Source: Clostridia bacterium
GTDB taxonomy: Bacteria; Bacillota; Clostridia; Oscillospirales; CAG-272
Length of the DNA stretch: 5,809 nucleotides
Direction: 5' to 3'
NCBI GenBank assembly: GCA_017395715.1
Contig: JAFQNZ010000022.1
Coordinates: 1 to 5,809 of the forward strand
The position numbers were made by a program, and so were the translations under genes. This document shows, one piece after another, positions 1-5,486 of the stretch (its first letter is position 1; each line of letters opens with the position of its first letter). The notes beneath the pieces were generated by a model. It made no database searches, was not told the origin of the DNA, and worked only from the letters and a program-made list of their open reading frames with translations.

Positions 1-897
1 TAATTGGATAAGACATTCTGCAGGAAAACGATACATCGGATAATGATCATAAATGAACGGCGGTCTGTATTTTTCATCCTCATACATAGCTTCTACTATA
101 TTGCGAAAAGCAGAATAGCAGTATAAAGCATCTTCTAACTTTCCTTCGCGCATATACAGATTTCCCAGCATCGAAATTTCATATCCAAGTTCTGACGATA
201 GCGTTTCAATATTGCCGTACCGTTGCATTCTTTCACCGTCTGTATTTCCCTCGCTGTGTTTTAATTTCGCCATAAGCAAACAGCGAACATTGCTGACTGT
301 ATTCGGGAACGTTTCTGCCAATGCGTATACCGCATCCCAATTCTTGCGAAGAATGTAGATATCGATTAACCGTCTTTTGGCTAATAGCATATGATCGGTG
401 GAAGAGCTGTATTTTATAACAAGCTCTGACCAACGAATGATTTCATTAGCGAGATCATCAATTCCTTTTTGTTCAATGAGCGGTTTTAACGCCGATTGAT
501 AATCTTGTAATATCATCGTAGCAAAGGCAGAGGCTTCGGAAAGAAGGGTTGCATTGTTGGGATAGGCTCGCAACGCATCTCGATATTTATCAAGTATAAT
601 GAGTGCGGTCGCCCCTTCTTCCCCGTCTTTACAACCATCGTATATCTCATAAATTTCTTTCAAACGCAAATTGACTTCTTCCTCGTGTTCTGTACCATAT
701 ACGCCGAACAAAACATCAGTTGGTACACCAAACAAATTCGCAAGCGGCACGACTTGAGAAATATCGGGCATACTCGTGCCATTTTCCCACTTTGAAATGG
801 CTTGTGCCGAAATGTTTAATTGTTCCGCAAGCTCCTCTTGTGTGAGATTTCGTTCTTTACGCAGACGCTTAATAATCTGACCCATATTTTCTTTCAT
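1..897 (-). CDS. XRE-family helix-turn-helix regulator with TPR-like C-terminal region (partial, C-terminus off the left edge)
   Basis: Reading the minus strand from ATG at 897 gives 299 codons with no stop up to the left edge, so the C-terminus is missing. Residues 6-61 form a classic XRE/HTH_3 DNA-binding domain: KRLRKERNLTQEELAEQLNI, then the recognition region SAQAISKWENG, then PDI and LANLFGVPTDVLFG. Residues from about 70 onward are alpha-helical and TPR-like; the clearest repeat-like stretch is GNLYMREGKLEDALYCY near residue 260. The start is fixed by GGAGG at 904-908, six bases before the ATG; the ATG at codon 5 is too far from it. By family it is a cytoplasmic transcription factor binding an operator as a dimer. 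XRE plus TPR-like repeats recalls the peptide-sensing RRNPP regulators, but many clostridial proteins share this layout without known peptides. It lies divergent to the membrane operon starting at 1221 and may control it or itself; this is inferred from position. Confidence 0.9.
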   Translation of the reverse strand, partial: MKENMGQIIKRLRKERNLTQEELAEQLNISAQAISKWENGTSMPDISQVVPLANLFGVPTDVLFGVYGTEHEEEVNLRLKEIYEIYDGCKDGEEGATALIILDKYRDALRAYPNNATLLSEASAFATMILQDYQSALKPLIEQKGIDDLANEIIRWSELVIKYSSSTDHMLLAKRRLIDIYILRKNWDAVYALAETFPNTVSNVRCLLMAKLKHSEGNTDGERMQRYGNIETLSSELGYEISMLGNLYMREGKLEDALYCYSAFRNIVEAMYEDEKYRPPFIYDHYPMYRFPAECLIQL

Positions 898-920
898 AGA
901 AATCCTCCAAAATGTTATTT

Positions 921-928
921 CGGTACCG
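921..928. promoter_or_regulatory. Perfect 8-bp palindrome at the regulator's transcription start (possible operator)
   Basis: CGGTACCG is a perfect palindrome placed just downstream of the predicted start near 930 and before the ribosome binding site. A repressor bound here would block transcription of the XRE gene, so autoregulation is possible. The flanks are not symmetrical and eight bases can arise by chance, so this is a weak call. Confidence 0.25.
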
Positions 929-936
929 TTGTACAT

Positions 937-965
937 ATTATAACATCTTTTCATTCACTCGTGAA
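937..965 (-). promoter_or_regulatory. Sigma-A type promoter of the XRE regulator gene
   Basis: On the minus strand a perfect -10 TATAAT (942-937) is preceded by TGT, giving an extended -10. It lies 17 bp from a -35 TTCACG (965-960), which matches 4 of 6 consensus bases. Predicted transcription start is near 930, leaving a leader of about 33 bases that carries the GGAGG site. The -35 overlaps one arm of the dyad at 954-965. Confidence 0.7.
954..965. promoter_or_regulatory. Inverted repeat over the -35 of the XRE promoter (possible operator)
   Basis: TTCAC-TC-GTGAA has two perfect 5-bp arms around a 2-bp centre. The right arm nearly coincides with the -35 hexamer of the minus-strand promoter (960-965), where a bound repressor would exclude RNA polymerase. 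Its sequence differs from the palindrome at 921-928, so the two would not be sites for the same protein. Function is inferred from position only. Confidence 0.3.
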
Positions 966-969
966 GAGA

Positions 970-1118
970 TTAAAAAGAAAGTTTTTGTAAACTGACAGTT
1001 GAGTTTTCACAGGGTTGCTGATAATCATACATAGATTCATTTGCAAGCATGGCGCCCGCGCCATCACCGTAGGGGAGGATATCATCCTCACGCTTTTTAA
1101 CCAATTATTGTTTTTCAT
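970..1118 (-). pseudogene. Frameshifted small gene (about 49 residues if restored)
   Basis: From ATG at 1118 the minus strand reads MKNNNWLK and then runs into unconvincing sequence. Reading one base back at the five-A run (around 1094-1098) gives a protein-like continuation: KREDDILPYGDGAGAMLANE, followed by SMYDYQQPCENSTVSLQKLSF and a TAA stop at 972-970. The joined product would be about 49 residues, acidic and soluble, with no signal peptide or membrane segment. The shifted frame has a TAA just upstream, so it cannot be reached from an ATG of its own. No good ribosome binding site precedes 1118. It points the same way as the XRE gene, about 72 bases upstream of it. I do not recognise the family. 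Likely readings are a decayed gene with a one-base deletion or an assembly error. Programmed -1 frameshifting is less likely, because TTA AAA AGC is not a proper slippery heptamer. Confidence 0.45.
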
Positions 1119-1160
1119 AATTTGTTTTCGGCGGGAGCAAGTGTACAGTCCTACCGCCAC

Positions 1161-1189
1161 TTGAAATCTTCACATCTTTATGGTACAAT
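1161..1189 (+). promoter_or_regulatory. Strong sigma-A promoter of the membrane-protein operon
   Basis: The -35 TTGAAA (1161-1166) and -10 TACAAT (1184-1189) are separated by 17 bp, and TGG before the -10 makes it an extended -10. Transcription should begin near 1196, giving a leader of about 25 bases before the ATG at 1221. The promoter lies inside the longer TTG-initiated reading frame (from 1122), which argues for the 1221 start. Confidence 0.75.
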
Positions 1190-1208
1190 ATATCTATCAC
1201 AACACGAT

Positions 1209-1214
1209 GGGAGG
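1209..1214 (+). promoter_or_regulatory. Ribosome binding site deciding the start at 1221
   Basis: GGGAGG lies six bases before ATG 1221, an ideal spacing. The reading frame stays open upstream to a TTG at 1122, but that upstream part precedes the promoter and has no comparable site. Confidence 0.8.
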
Positions 1215-1220
1215 AAGATC

Positions 1221-2141
1221 ATGAAAAACCATGCACGCGATTTGATATATCTTGACACAAAACGATATACGTCTCTTTCTAATCTGCGAGCGCTTTATTG
1301 GGGCATCATCTTGGTTCCCATTATGATGGCAACCGTGGGCATTGTCAGCATCAAAACAAACGGCGTGAACCCGACATCACTTTTCCCCCTCGTATCGATT
1401 GGCGTTTGGAGTTTATGCTATTGGATCTTTGTGCTGACAATTCAAAGCAAGAAAACGAAAAAGACATTTGAATTACGCTTCCTTGTCAACGGTATTTCGG
1501 GACTGTTCATTTCCTCTCTTTTTTGGCTTTTCTTTGCCTCGTTCAATTTGGTCGCCGATACGCCGATTGTCAGTTTCCCTTTCATGCTGTCGATCCTCTG
1601 CTTTTATCTGGTTTTCTCGGCTCTTTATATCGGACTCGTTATCTTAGGTGTCCACAAAGGGATCTATCAAAAAATAAAAGAAAAAAGCCAAACACCAAGA
1701 TTTTTGGCAATTTCATCATTCTTTGCCGCCATTTTGCCGTCTGCCGGTGTGCTCGGTATGTACACATCCAAAACGCTCAGACAATATGCAAGTGTGAGTA
1801 CACAAAATGTTTTGGTAACAATGGCATTTGTTTTAATCGTATTCCTGCCGTCACTCGCCCATATCAACTTCGTTCAGTATTATTACTGCAAGAAATATGA
1901 AATATTTTGTGATGAAGACGGTAATACAACATCACCAAAACTTGAACGCCAAATAAGAGTAAAGAAAACCAAAGCAAAAAACAAAATGCATGAAATAGGC
2001 AAATCAGATGCTCGTGTTTCAAAGAAAAAACTCCCTTTGATCATCAAAATACTGATCGGAATCGTGTCTGTTCCGATTGCGCTTTTTGTTATCGTTTTCA
2101 TTGTATTTTTAATAAAAGGTTTTATAAAAGGCTTGTCATAA
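1221..2141 (+). CDS. Unrecognised polytopic membrane protein, about seven membrane segments (306 aa)
   Basis: The product is 306 residues with hydrophobic segments near residues 25-44, 54-74, 87-110, 117-143, 161-181, 197-217 and 272-298, so it should be an integral membrane protein. Between the last two segments is a polar, lysine-rich stretch (about 224-271) containing CKKYEIFCDEDGNTTSPKLE and then many KK pairs; by the positive-inside rule it is probably cytoplasmic. No transporter or enzyme motif was recognised. Similar hypothetical membrane proteins with an acidic DEDGNTTSP-like patch are remembered from other Firmicutes, but no function is known to me. The start is set by GGGAGG at 1209-1214. 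The gene has its own strong promoter, is divergent from the XRE regulator, and is followed after 30 bases by a second membrane protein in the same operon, so the two probably act together. Confidence 0.85.
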   Translation: MKNHARDLIYLDTKRYTSLSNLRALYWGIILVPIMMATVGIVSIKTNGVNPTSLFPLVSIGVWSLCYWIFVLTIQSKKTKKTFELRFLVNGISGLFISSLFWLFFASFNLVADTPIVSFPFMLSILCFYLVFSALYIGLVILGVHKGIYQKIKEKSQTPRFLAISSFFAAILPSAGVLGMYTSKTLRQYASVSTQNVLVTMAFVLIVFLPSLAHINFVQYYYCKKYEIFCDEDGNTTSPKLERQIRVKKTKAKNKMHEIGKSDARVSKKKLPLIIKILIGIVSVPIALFVIVFIVFLIKGFIKGLS

Positions 2142-2171
2142 TTCACTTTTCACTTGAAAGGCGGTGACATA

Positions 2172-3014
2172 ATGCGTTTTTACACACATAACATAACGCC
2201 CCACGCCAAAACAGACTCCACTCTCAAAATCATATTTACATTCTGCTTTGCTTTGGCGATTGGATGTTTCCTTTTCACAGCTGTGTCAACTTCTATCGCC
2301 AACCACAGTTTTTTGCCTGCCCTTGTTATGCTTGTTTTTGCGATCTTAATTGCCGGATACATCATCATAACAATCGTGGATATCAAAAAGGCTTATGTAG
2401 AAATCACCGGACAAAGCATCACCGTGGTTGACTATTATTTCTTGCGGCGAAAAGAACGCATGGTTTCGGTGAGCGAAATACAAAATGCCACTGTCATGCT
2501 TGGCTCTTCGATACTTGTTCGTGGCCATCAGTACAGTGTGGCATGGATTTCTTACCTTGTTTTCCGAGACGAAAACAACAAGTATCTCTTCAAAATCATC
2601 AATTCTCCCGAAACAAGAGAATGTTTCGAAAAATATATCCAAATACCGGAAAACATATCGAAACATGATGATACCCACCAAGCAAACCGTGAAATGAAGC
2701 CGCTCACCCTCGGCATCTTCGCCGCTCTGTCTCCTGTTCCGGGAGTGATGCTCACATCGTTTTGGGGCATGATCTTGGTATTTCCCATCGGAATGGAGCT
2801 TTTGCAATATGAAACCATTCCCGTATGGATCGGAATCATTTCGCTTCTGCCTCTTCTGATCAGCCCTTTGCTCGGAATTTTCGGAATCATACACGGAGCG
2901 AAAAAAAGCAAAGAAAAACACGCGCGGCTCGGTATTGTTCTTTCTGTGCTATGCCTGATTGAAAACATTGTGTTGCTTTACGGCATTGCGTTTGTTTCAG
3001 AAGCCAGCGTTTAG
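2172..3014 (+). CDS. Membrane protein with a central soluble (PH-like?) domain and DUF4190-like tail (280 aa)
   Basis: This 280-residue product begins with two membrane segments (about 18-40 and 47-70). A soluble region of about 105 residues follows (72-176). Its beta-rich start, AYVEITGQSITVVDYYFLRR, then SVSEIQNATV, resembles the bacterial PH-like domains found next to membrane helices in YdbS/DUF304-type proteins. Three more segments follow (about 178-207, 216-241, 252-275). The last pair, with GIFGIIHGAKKSKEKHARLG between helices, resembles DUF4190. Both domain assignments are by eye. The chosen ATG at 2172 follows AAAGGCGGTGA; a TTG at 2154 is in frame but inside this binding region. It starts 30 bases after the previous gene and should be co-transcribed with it; a hairpin terminator follows at 3072. 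Function is unknown; a membrane stress or sensing role is only a guess. Confidence 0.83.
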   Translation: MRFYTHNITPHAKTDSTLKIIFTFCFALAIGCFLFTAVSTSIANHSFLPALVMLVFAILIAGYIIITIVDIKKAYVEITGQSITVVDYYFLRRKERMVSVSEIQNATVMLGSSILVRGHQYSVAWISYLVFRDENNKYLFKIINSPETRECFEKYIQIPENISKHDDTHQANREMKPLTLGIFAALSPVPGVMLTSFWGMILVFPIGMELLQYETIPVWIGIISLLPLLISPLLGIFGIIHGAKKSKEKHARLGIVLSVLCLIENIVLLYGIAFVSEASV

Positions 3015-3071
3015 CGTAACGGGAAGCGTTCATAGCCTTCTCCGTTTTCGTTTTTATTCGTTTACCAACGC

Positions 3072-3100
3072 AAAAGCCGTGCCTTTTGGCACGGCTTTTT
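3072..3100. terminator. Bidirectional hairpin terminator between convergent genes
   Basis: The 8-bp GC-rich stem GCCGTGCC/GGCACGGC (3076-3083 with 3088-3095) closes a TTTT loop and is flanked by AAAA on the left and TTTTT on the right. It therefore works as an intrinsic terminator for the plus-strand membrane operon ending at 3014, and with a shorter T-tract for the minus-strand hydrolase ending at 3130. Confidence 0.88.
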
Positions 3101-3129
3101 ACTTGGCATCTATTTGTTTTTTTCGCGAA

Positions 3130-3804
3130 TCAAAGCGAGGTCAGAAAATCTCCGAGCGCTTTGGCGATATAGGCGTGACCGGCATCGTTAAAATGAAGGC
3201 CGTCAACCGTGAAATTCTCTTTGTCGGATTCCAAATTGGCATCAAGACCGAGGTTTTCAAACAAATCCAGCACGGGAATACCAAATTCTTTACCCCTTGC
3301 CTTGATCACGTCCACATACGCCTGCAAAGGCTTTGCATCCTCTTTTTTCATCGGTCGGATCGAGACCTCTTTGTCCGACACGCCCTTATAATGGCAGTGC
3401 GCCGGTGTCATAAACACAATCGTCTTGCCGGGGTGTTGCGCTTTCAAAAGCTCCATCAGAAAATAGACCGCGCCGCAAAAAGTTTCGTTCGTTCGGTCGC
3501 TCATTTCGCCAAAATCGGCGTCACCATGCAGATAATCGTTCACGCCGCCGTACACCACGACAATGTCAGCGCTTCTGTTCAGATCATACGCTCTGCCGCA
3601 GAAAGAGAGATCGTGTCTCGGCTTGTCGCTCGGCACTTTTTGGTGCGCAAGACGCGTTCCACCCACACCGTAGTTATACACCGCCGCGAGGCCGTACATC
3701 GCCTTCAAACGGTTGTCATAGCGATTCTCGGCAATGCTCGAAACCCCCACGCCTTCGGTAATGCTATCACCCAAAAAATCAATCACTTTGCCTTTCAGTT
3801 CCAT
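3130..3804 (-). CDS. SGNH/GDSL-type hydrolase (esterase/lipase family, 224 aa)
   Basis: A complete 224-residue protein carries the SGNH blocks in order. Block I is FLGDSITEG with nucleophile Ser14. Block II is YGVGGTRL with the oxyanion glycine at 48/49. Block III is YGGVND with Asn89. Block V is VDGLHFNDAGH with the Asp201-x-x-His204 pair. The length fits a single-domain member. There is no signal peptide or membrane segment, so it should act in the cytoplasm, hydrolysing an ester such as an acetyl group on a sugar or another small substrate; the exact substrate cannot be read from sequence. The start is set by AAGGAG at 3813-3818, eight bases before ATG 3804; the frame stays open slightly upstream, but with no better site. 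It is divergent from the MFS transporter gene at 4000 and convergent with the membrane operon. Confidence 0.92.
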   Translation of the reverse strand: MELKGKVIDFLGDSITEGVGVSSIAENRYDNRLKAMYGLAAVYNYGVGGTRLAHQKVPSDKPRHDLSFCGRAYDLNRSADIVVVYGGVNDYLHGDADFGEMSDRTNETFCGAVYFLMELLKAQHPGKTIVFMTPAHCHYKGVSDKEVSIRPMKKEDAKPLQAYVDVIKARGKEFGIPVLDLFENLGLDANLESDKENFTVDGLHFNDAGHAYIAKALGDFLTSL

Positions 3805-3839
3805 GTCATACACTCCTTGCTGTAACAAATTCTATCCAT

Positions 3840-3868
3840 ACTATACTCTTTTTGAAAAATCTTGTCAA
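3840..3868 (-). promoter_or_regulatory. Sigma-A promoter of the SGNH hydrolase gene
   Basis: On the minus strand a perfect -35 TTGACA (3868-3863) and a -10 TATAGT (3845-3840) are separated by 17 bp. Predicted start is near 3833, about 29 bases before the ATG. It is the best-matching -35 in the window. Confidence 0.8.
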
Positions 3869-3869
3869 G

Positions 3870-3881
3870 CCCCGAACGGGG
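3870..3881. repeat. GC-rich inverted repeat next to the hydrolase -35
   Basis: CCCCG-AA-CGGGG stands out in an AT-rich intergenic region and abuts the -35 of the hydrolase promoter. On the plus strand TATTTTT follows (3882-3888), so it could be a short intrinsic terminator (CCCC/GGGG stem, GAAC loop) stopping antisense read-through toward the MFS gene. It could instead be a regulator site. Both are inferences. Confidence 0.35.
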
Positions 3882-3892
3882 TATTTTTGTTT

Positions 3893-3908
3893 ATGCCATC
3901 GATTGCAT
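3893..3908. promoter_or_regulatory. Imperfect 16-bp palindrome midway between divergent promoters (possible operator)
   Basis: ATGCCATCGATTGCAT has seven of eight symmetrical base pairs and a central CG, a shape common for LacI-type operators. Its centre lies near -67 of the hydrolase start and near -73 of the MFS start, so one bound regulator could act on both. No regulator gene for it is visible in the window. Confidence 0.35.
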
Positions 3909-3938
3909 GAAAAAAAACAACAGATTATGCTCCTTCCC

Positions 3939-3967
3939 TTGCATTTTGTCATTTCCCGTGGTATAAT
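3939..3967 (+). promoter_or_regulatory. Extended -10 promoter of the MFS transporter gene
   Basis: A perfect TATAAT (3962-3967) is preceded by TGG, making an extended -10. The -35 position, 17 bp upstream, holds only a weak TTGCAT (3939-3944). A poor -35 with a strong extended -10 fits a promoter that may need an activator. Predicted start is near 3974. Confidence 0.7.
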
Positions 3968-3999
3968 GCTACTATCCTTTTCAGAAAGAACGTGATACC

Positions 4000-5217
4000 A
4001 TGACACAACAAACCAAATTAACCAAACGCTGGTGGATCCTTGTTGCAGGCGTTGCCACCATGCTGTTCGCAGGCATTTTGTACGCCTGGTCGATTTTGAA
4101 AACACCCTTTGCGACACTTGGCTACGAAGCCTCGGCACTTGCCTTAAACTTCACGCTCACCATGTGCTTCTTCTGCCTTGGCGGCTTTGTTTCGAGCCGT
4201 CTTGTGCGCCTCATGGGGACAAGACTCACCATTATCTTGTCGGCATTTCTCGCAGGGCTCGGCTTTGTGCTGACAAGCTTTCTCGGTGAAGGCTCGCCGG
4301 TTCTTCTCTATCTGACCTATGCCTTCCTGGCAGGCTCCGGCATCGGTATTGCCTACATCGTGATCATTTCCACGGTAAACGCCTGGTTTCCCGACAGACG
4401 CGGACTCTCCTCCGGCGCTCTCATGATGGGCTTTGGCGCAAGCACGCTGATTCTTGGTAATCTTGCCGACCGCCTGTTTGCTTCAAGTCTCGGCTGGCGT
4501 AATACCTACATCATCATTGGTGTTGCCATCGCCGCCGCTGTGATGCTTTCCTCTTTTGTCATCAAAGCCCCCGATAAAGACACCGTCCTTCCTACAAAAA
4601 AGAAGACGGCAAAAGCAAGCAAAGAGGATTTTGAAGTACGCGACTTTACCCCCTCGGAGATGGTGCGCCGCTTCACCTTCTGGCGCGCATTTGTGGCACT
4701 TGTTTGCCTAACCGCGGTGGGAAGCTCAGTCATCAGCTTTGCCCGTGACCTTGCCCTTTCGGTGGGTGCTAAGGCTACACTCGCCACCACGCTTGTTGGC
4801 GTGCTTGCGGTTTGCAACGGTCTGGGACGCATCATCACAGGCGCGGTATTCGATGCCATGGGTCGCCGCTTCACCATGACCAGCGCAAGCATTCTCACCA
4901 TCTTCGCAGCGGCAGTCACACTGATTGCCGTGGGCATTGAATCTCTGCCGCTCTGCATTGCGGGTCTTTGCCTCACGGGTCTTTCCTACGGCACGTCCCC
5001 CACCATTTCCTCTGCCTTTACCTCGGCATTCTACGGTCAAAAGCATTTTGCCACCAACTTAAGCATCAGCAATTTCAATCTGATGTTTGCCTCGTTTATT
5101 GCAACGGCTTGCTCCTCGCTTCAGGTGGCAAGCGGCGGATATACAAGTCCGTTTATCCTGCTGCTTTCCCTCGCAGGCGTGGCGCTCGTTTTGAATATCA
5201 GCATTAAAAGACCGTAA
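4000..5217 (+). CDS. MFS transporter, OFA (oxalate/formate antiporter)-like family (405 aa)
   Basis: The 405-residue product fits a 12-segment major facilitator in the inner membrane. Segment 1 holds LFAGILYAWSILKTPF, typical of the OFA group. The N-half continues with NAWFPDRRGLSSGALMMGFG (127-146), the WFPD-RRG-SG-GFG signature of that group. A charged loop (about 190-228, with KKKTAK) links the halves. The C-half has NGLGRIITGAVFDAMGRRF (273-291). The substrate is probably a small organic anion or another small metabolite, but cannot be named. In OxlT, substrate binding needs Arg272 and Lys355. By eye the lysine position in segment 11 (after Asn353) is Leu361 here, which argues against oxalate/formate exchange. 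The start follows a weak site (AGAAAG, about 3982-3987), in keeping with low translation. The gene is more GC-rich by eye than the genes at the left of the window. It has its own promoter and a strong terminator at 5353. Confidence 0.9.
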   Translation: MTQQTKLTKRWWILVAGVATMLFAGILYAWSILKTPFATLGYEASALALNFTLTMCFFCLGGFVSSRLVRLMGTRLTIILSAFLAGLGFVLTSFLGEGSPVLLYLTYAFLAGSGIGIAYIVIISTVNAWFPDRRGLSSGALMMGFGASTLILGNLADRLFASSLGWRNTYIIIGVAIAAAVMLSSFVIKAPDKDTVLPTKKKTAKASKEDFEVRDFTPSEMVRRFTFWRAFVALVCLTAVGSSVISFARDLALSVGAKATLATTLVGVLAVCNGLGRIITGAVFDAMGRRFTMTSASILTIFAAAVTLIAVGIESLPLCIAGLCLTGLSYGTSPTISSAFTSAFYGQKHFATNLSISNFNLMFASFIATACSSLQVASGGYTSPFILLLSLAGVALVLNISIKRP

Positions 5218-5232
5218 ACTTCGCAGACATCC

Positions 5233-5330
5233 AAGGCTCTCCCTTTGGGAGAGCTCCCGTCGTAAGACGGGTGAGAGGGCGCCCTCTCCGTCAGCCTTTC
5301 GGCTGCCACCTCTCCCAAAAGGAGAGGCTT
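5233..5330. repeat. Hairpin-rich MITE-like intergenic repeat (about 98 bp)
   Basis: The ends form near-perfect terminal inverted repeats: AAGGCTCTCC (5233-5242) and GGAGAGGCTT (5321-5330), one mismatch. Five hairpins or palindromes lie inside: GCTCTCCC/GGGAGAGC (5236-5254), CCCGTC/GACGGG (5256-5271), the perfect 16-bp GAGAGGGCGCCCTCTC (5273-5288), CAGCC/GGCTG (5292-5305) and CCTCTCC/GGAGAGG (5309-5327). CATC stands on both sides (5228-5231, 5331-5334), a possible target-site duplication. Similar elements are remembered as abundant in Oscillospiraceae-type genomes. It encodes nothing and would be transcribed as the 3' untranslated part of the MFS message. Confidence 0.75.
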
Positions 5331-5352
5331 CATCAAAATAACACTGCTCACC

Positions 5353-5388
5353 TCACCCGCGGCGAAATTGCCGTGGGTGAATTTTTTT
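5353..5388 (+). terminator. Strong intrinsic terminator of the MFS gene
   Basis: TCACCCGCGGC (5353-5363) pairs with GCCGTGGGTGA (5370-5380) as an 11-bp stem with one G-U pair and a GAAATT loop, followed by ATTTTTTT. It ends plus-strand transcription before the promoter of the next gene, so the oxidoreductase is a separate unit. Confidence 0.9.
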
Positions 5389-5407
5389 ATATTTTTTTGC
5401 AAAAGGG

Positions 5408-5436
5408 TTGAATTATCTTTCTTTTTGTGCTATAGT
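5408..5436 (+). promoter_or_regulatory. Sigma-A promoter of the oxidoreductase gene
   Basis: The -35 TTGAAT (5408-5413) and -10 TATAGT (5431-5436) are separated by 17 bp, and TGC before the -10 makes it extended. Predicted start is near 5443, leaving a leader of about 44 bases to ATG 5487. Confidence 0.72.
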
Positions 5437-5486
5437 AAACGAAACAAAGGCGAAAAATTCGCCCTCAACGAAAGGAATCACATATC

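Noticed and set aside
1049..1064. Inverted repeat ATGGCGC-CC-GCGCCAT as a hairpin element
   Set aside because: The 2-base loop is too tight, and the sequence is explained by GDGAGAM codons in the small-gene remnant.
1075..1089. Inverted repeat GAGGAT-ATC-ATCCTC as an operator
   Set aside because: It falls inside the coding remnant (DDI codons) and far from either promoter core.
970..1118. The small remnant as a signalling peptide for the XRE-TPR regulator
   Set aside because: The restored peptide is acidic and has no hydrophobic export signal, unlike RRNPP pro-peptides.
1122..1220. N-terminal extension of the first membrane protein from a TTG
   Set aside because: It precedes the predicted transcription start near 1196 and lacks a ribosome binding site, whereas ATG 1221 has an ideal one.
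2346..2921. 191-residue minus-strand open frame
   Set aside because: It lies wholly opposite the second membrane protein, is rich in Arg and His, and has no binding site or promoter; a shadow frame.
3016..3032. Clustered AGCGT/AACG motifs just after the membrane operon
   Set aside because: Short and irregular; the arms are only four bases and the clear terminator lies further downstream.
2959..3825. A 288-residue open frame on the plus strand across the hydrolase region
   Set aside because: It is the antisense shadow of the SGNH gene, whose motifs are intact on the minus strand. It has low-complexity basic composition and crosses the terminator at 3072.
4506..4976. 156-residue minus-strand open frame opposite the MFS gene
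   Set aside because: Repetitive Ala/Thr/Met/Arg composition typical of an antisense shadow of a GC-rich membrane protein gene.
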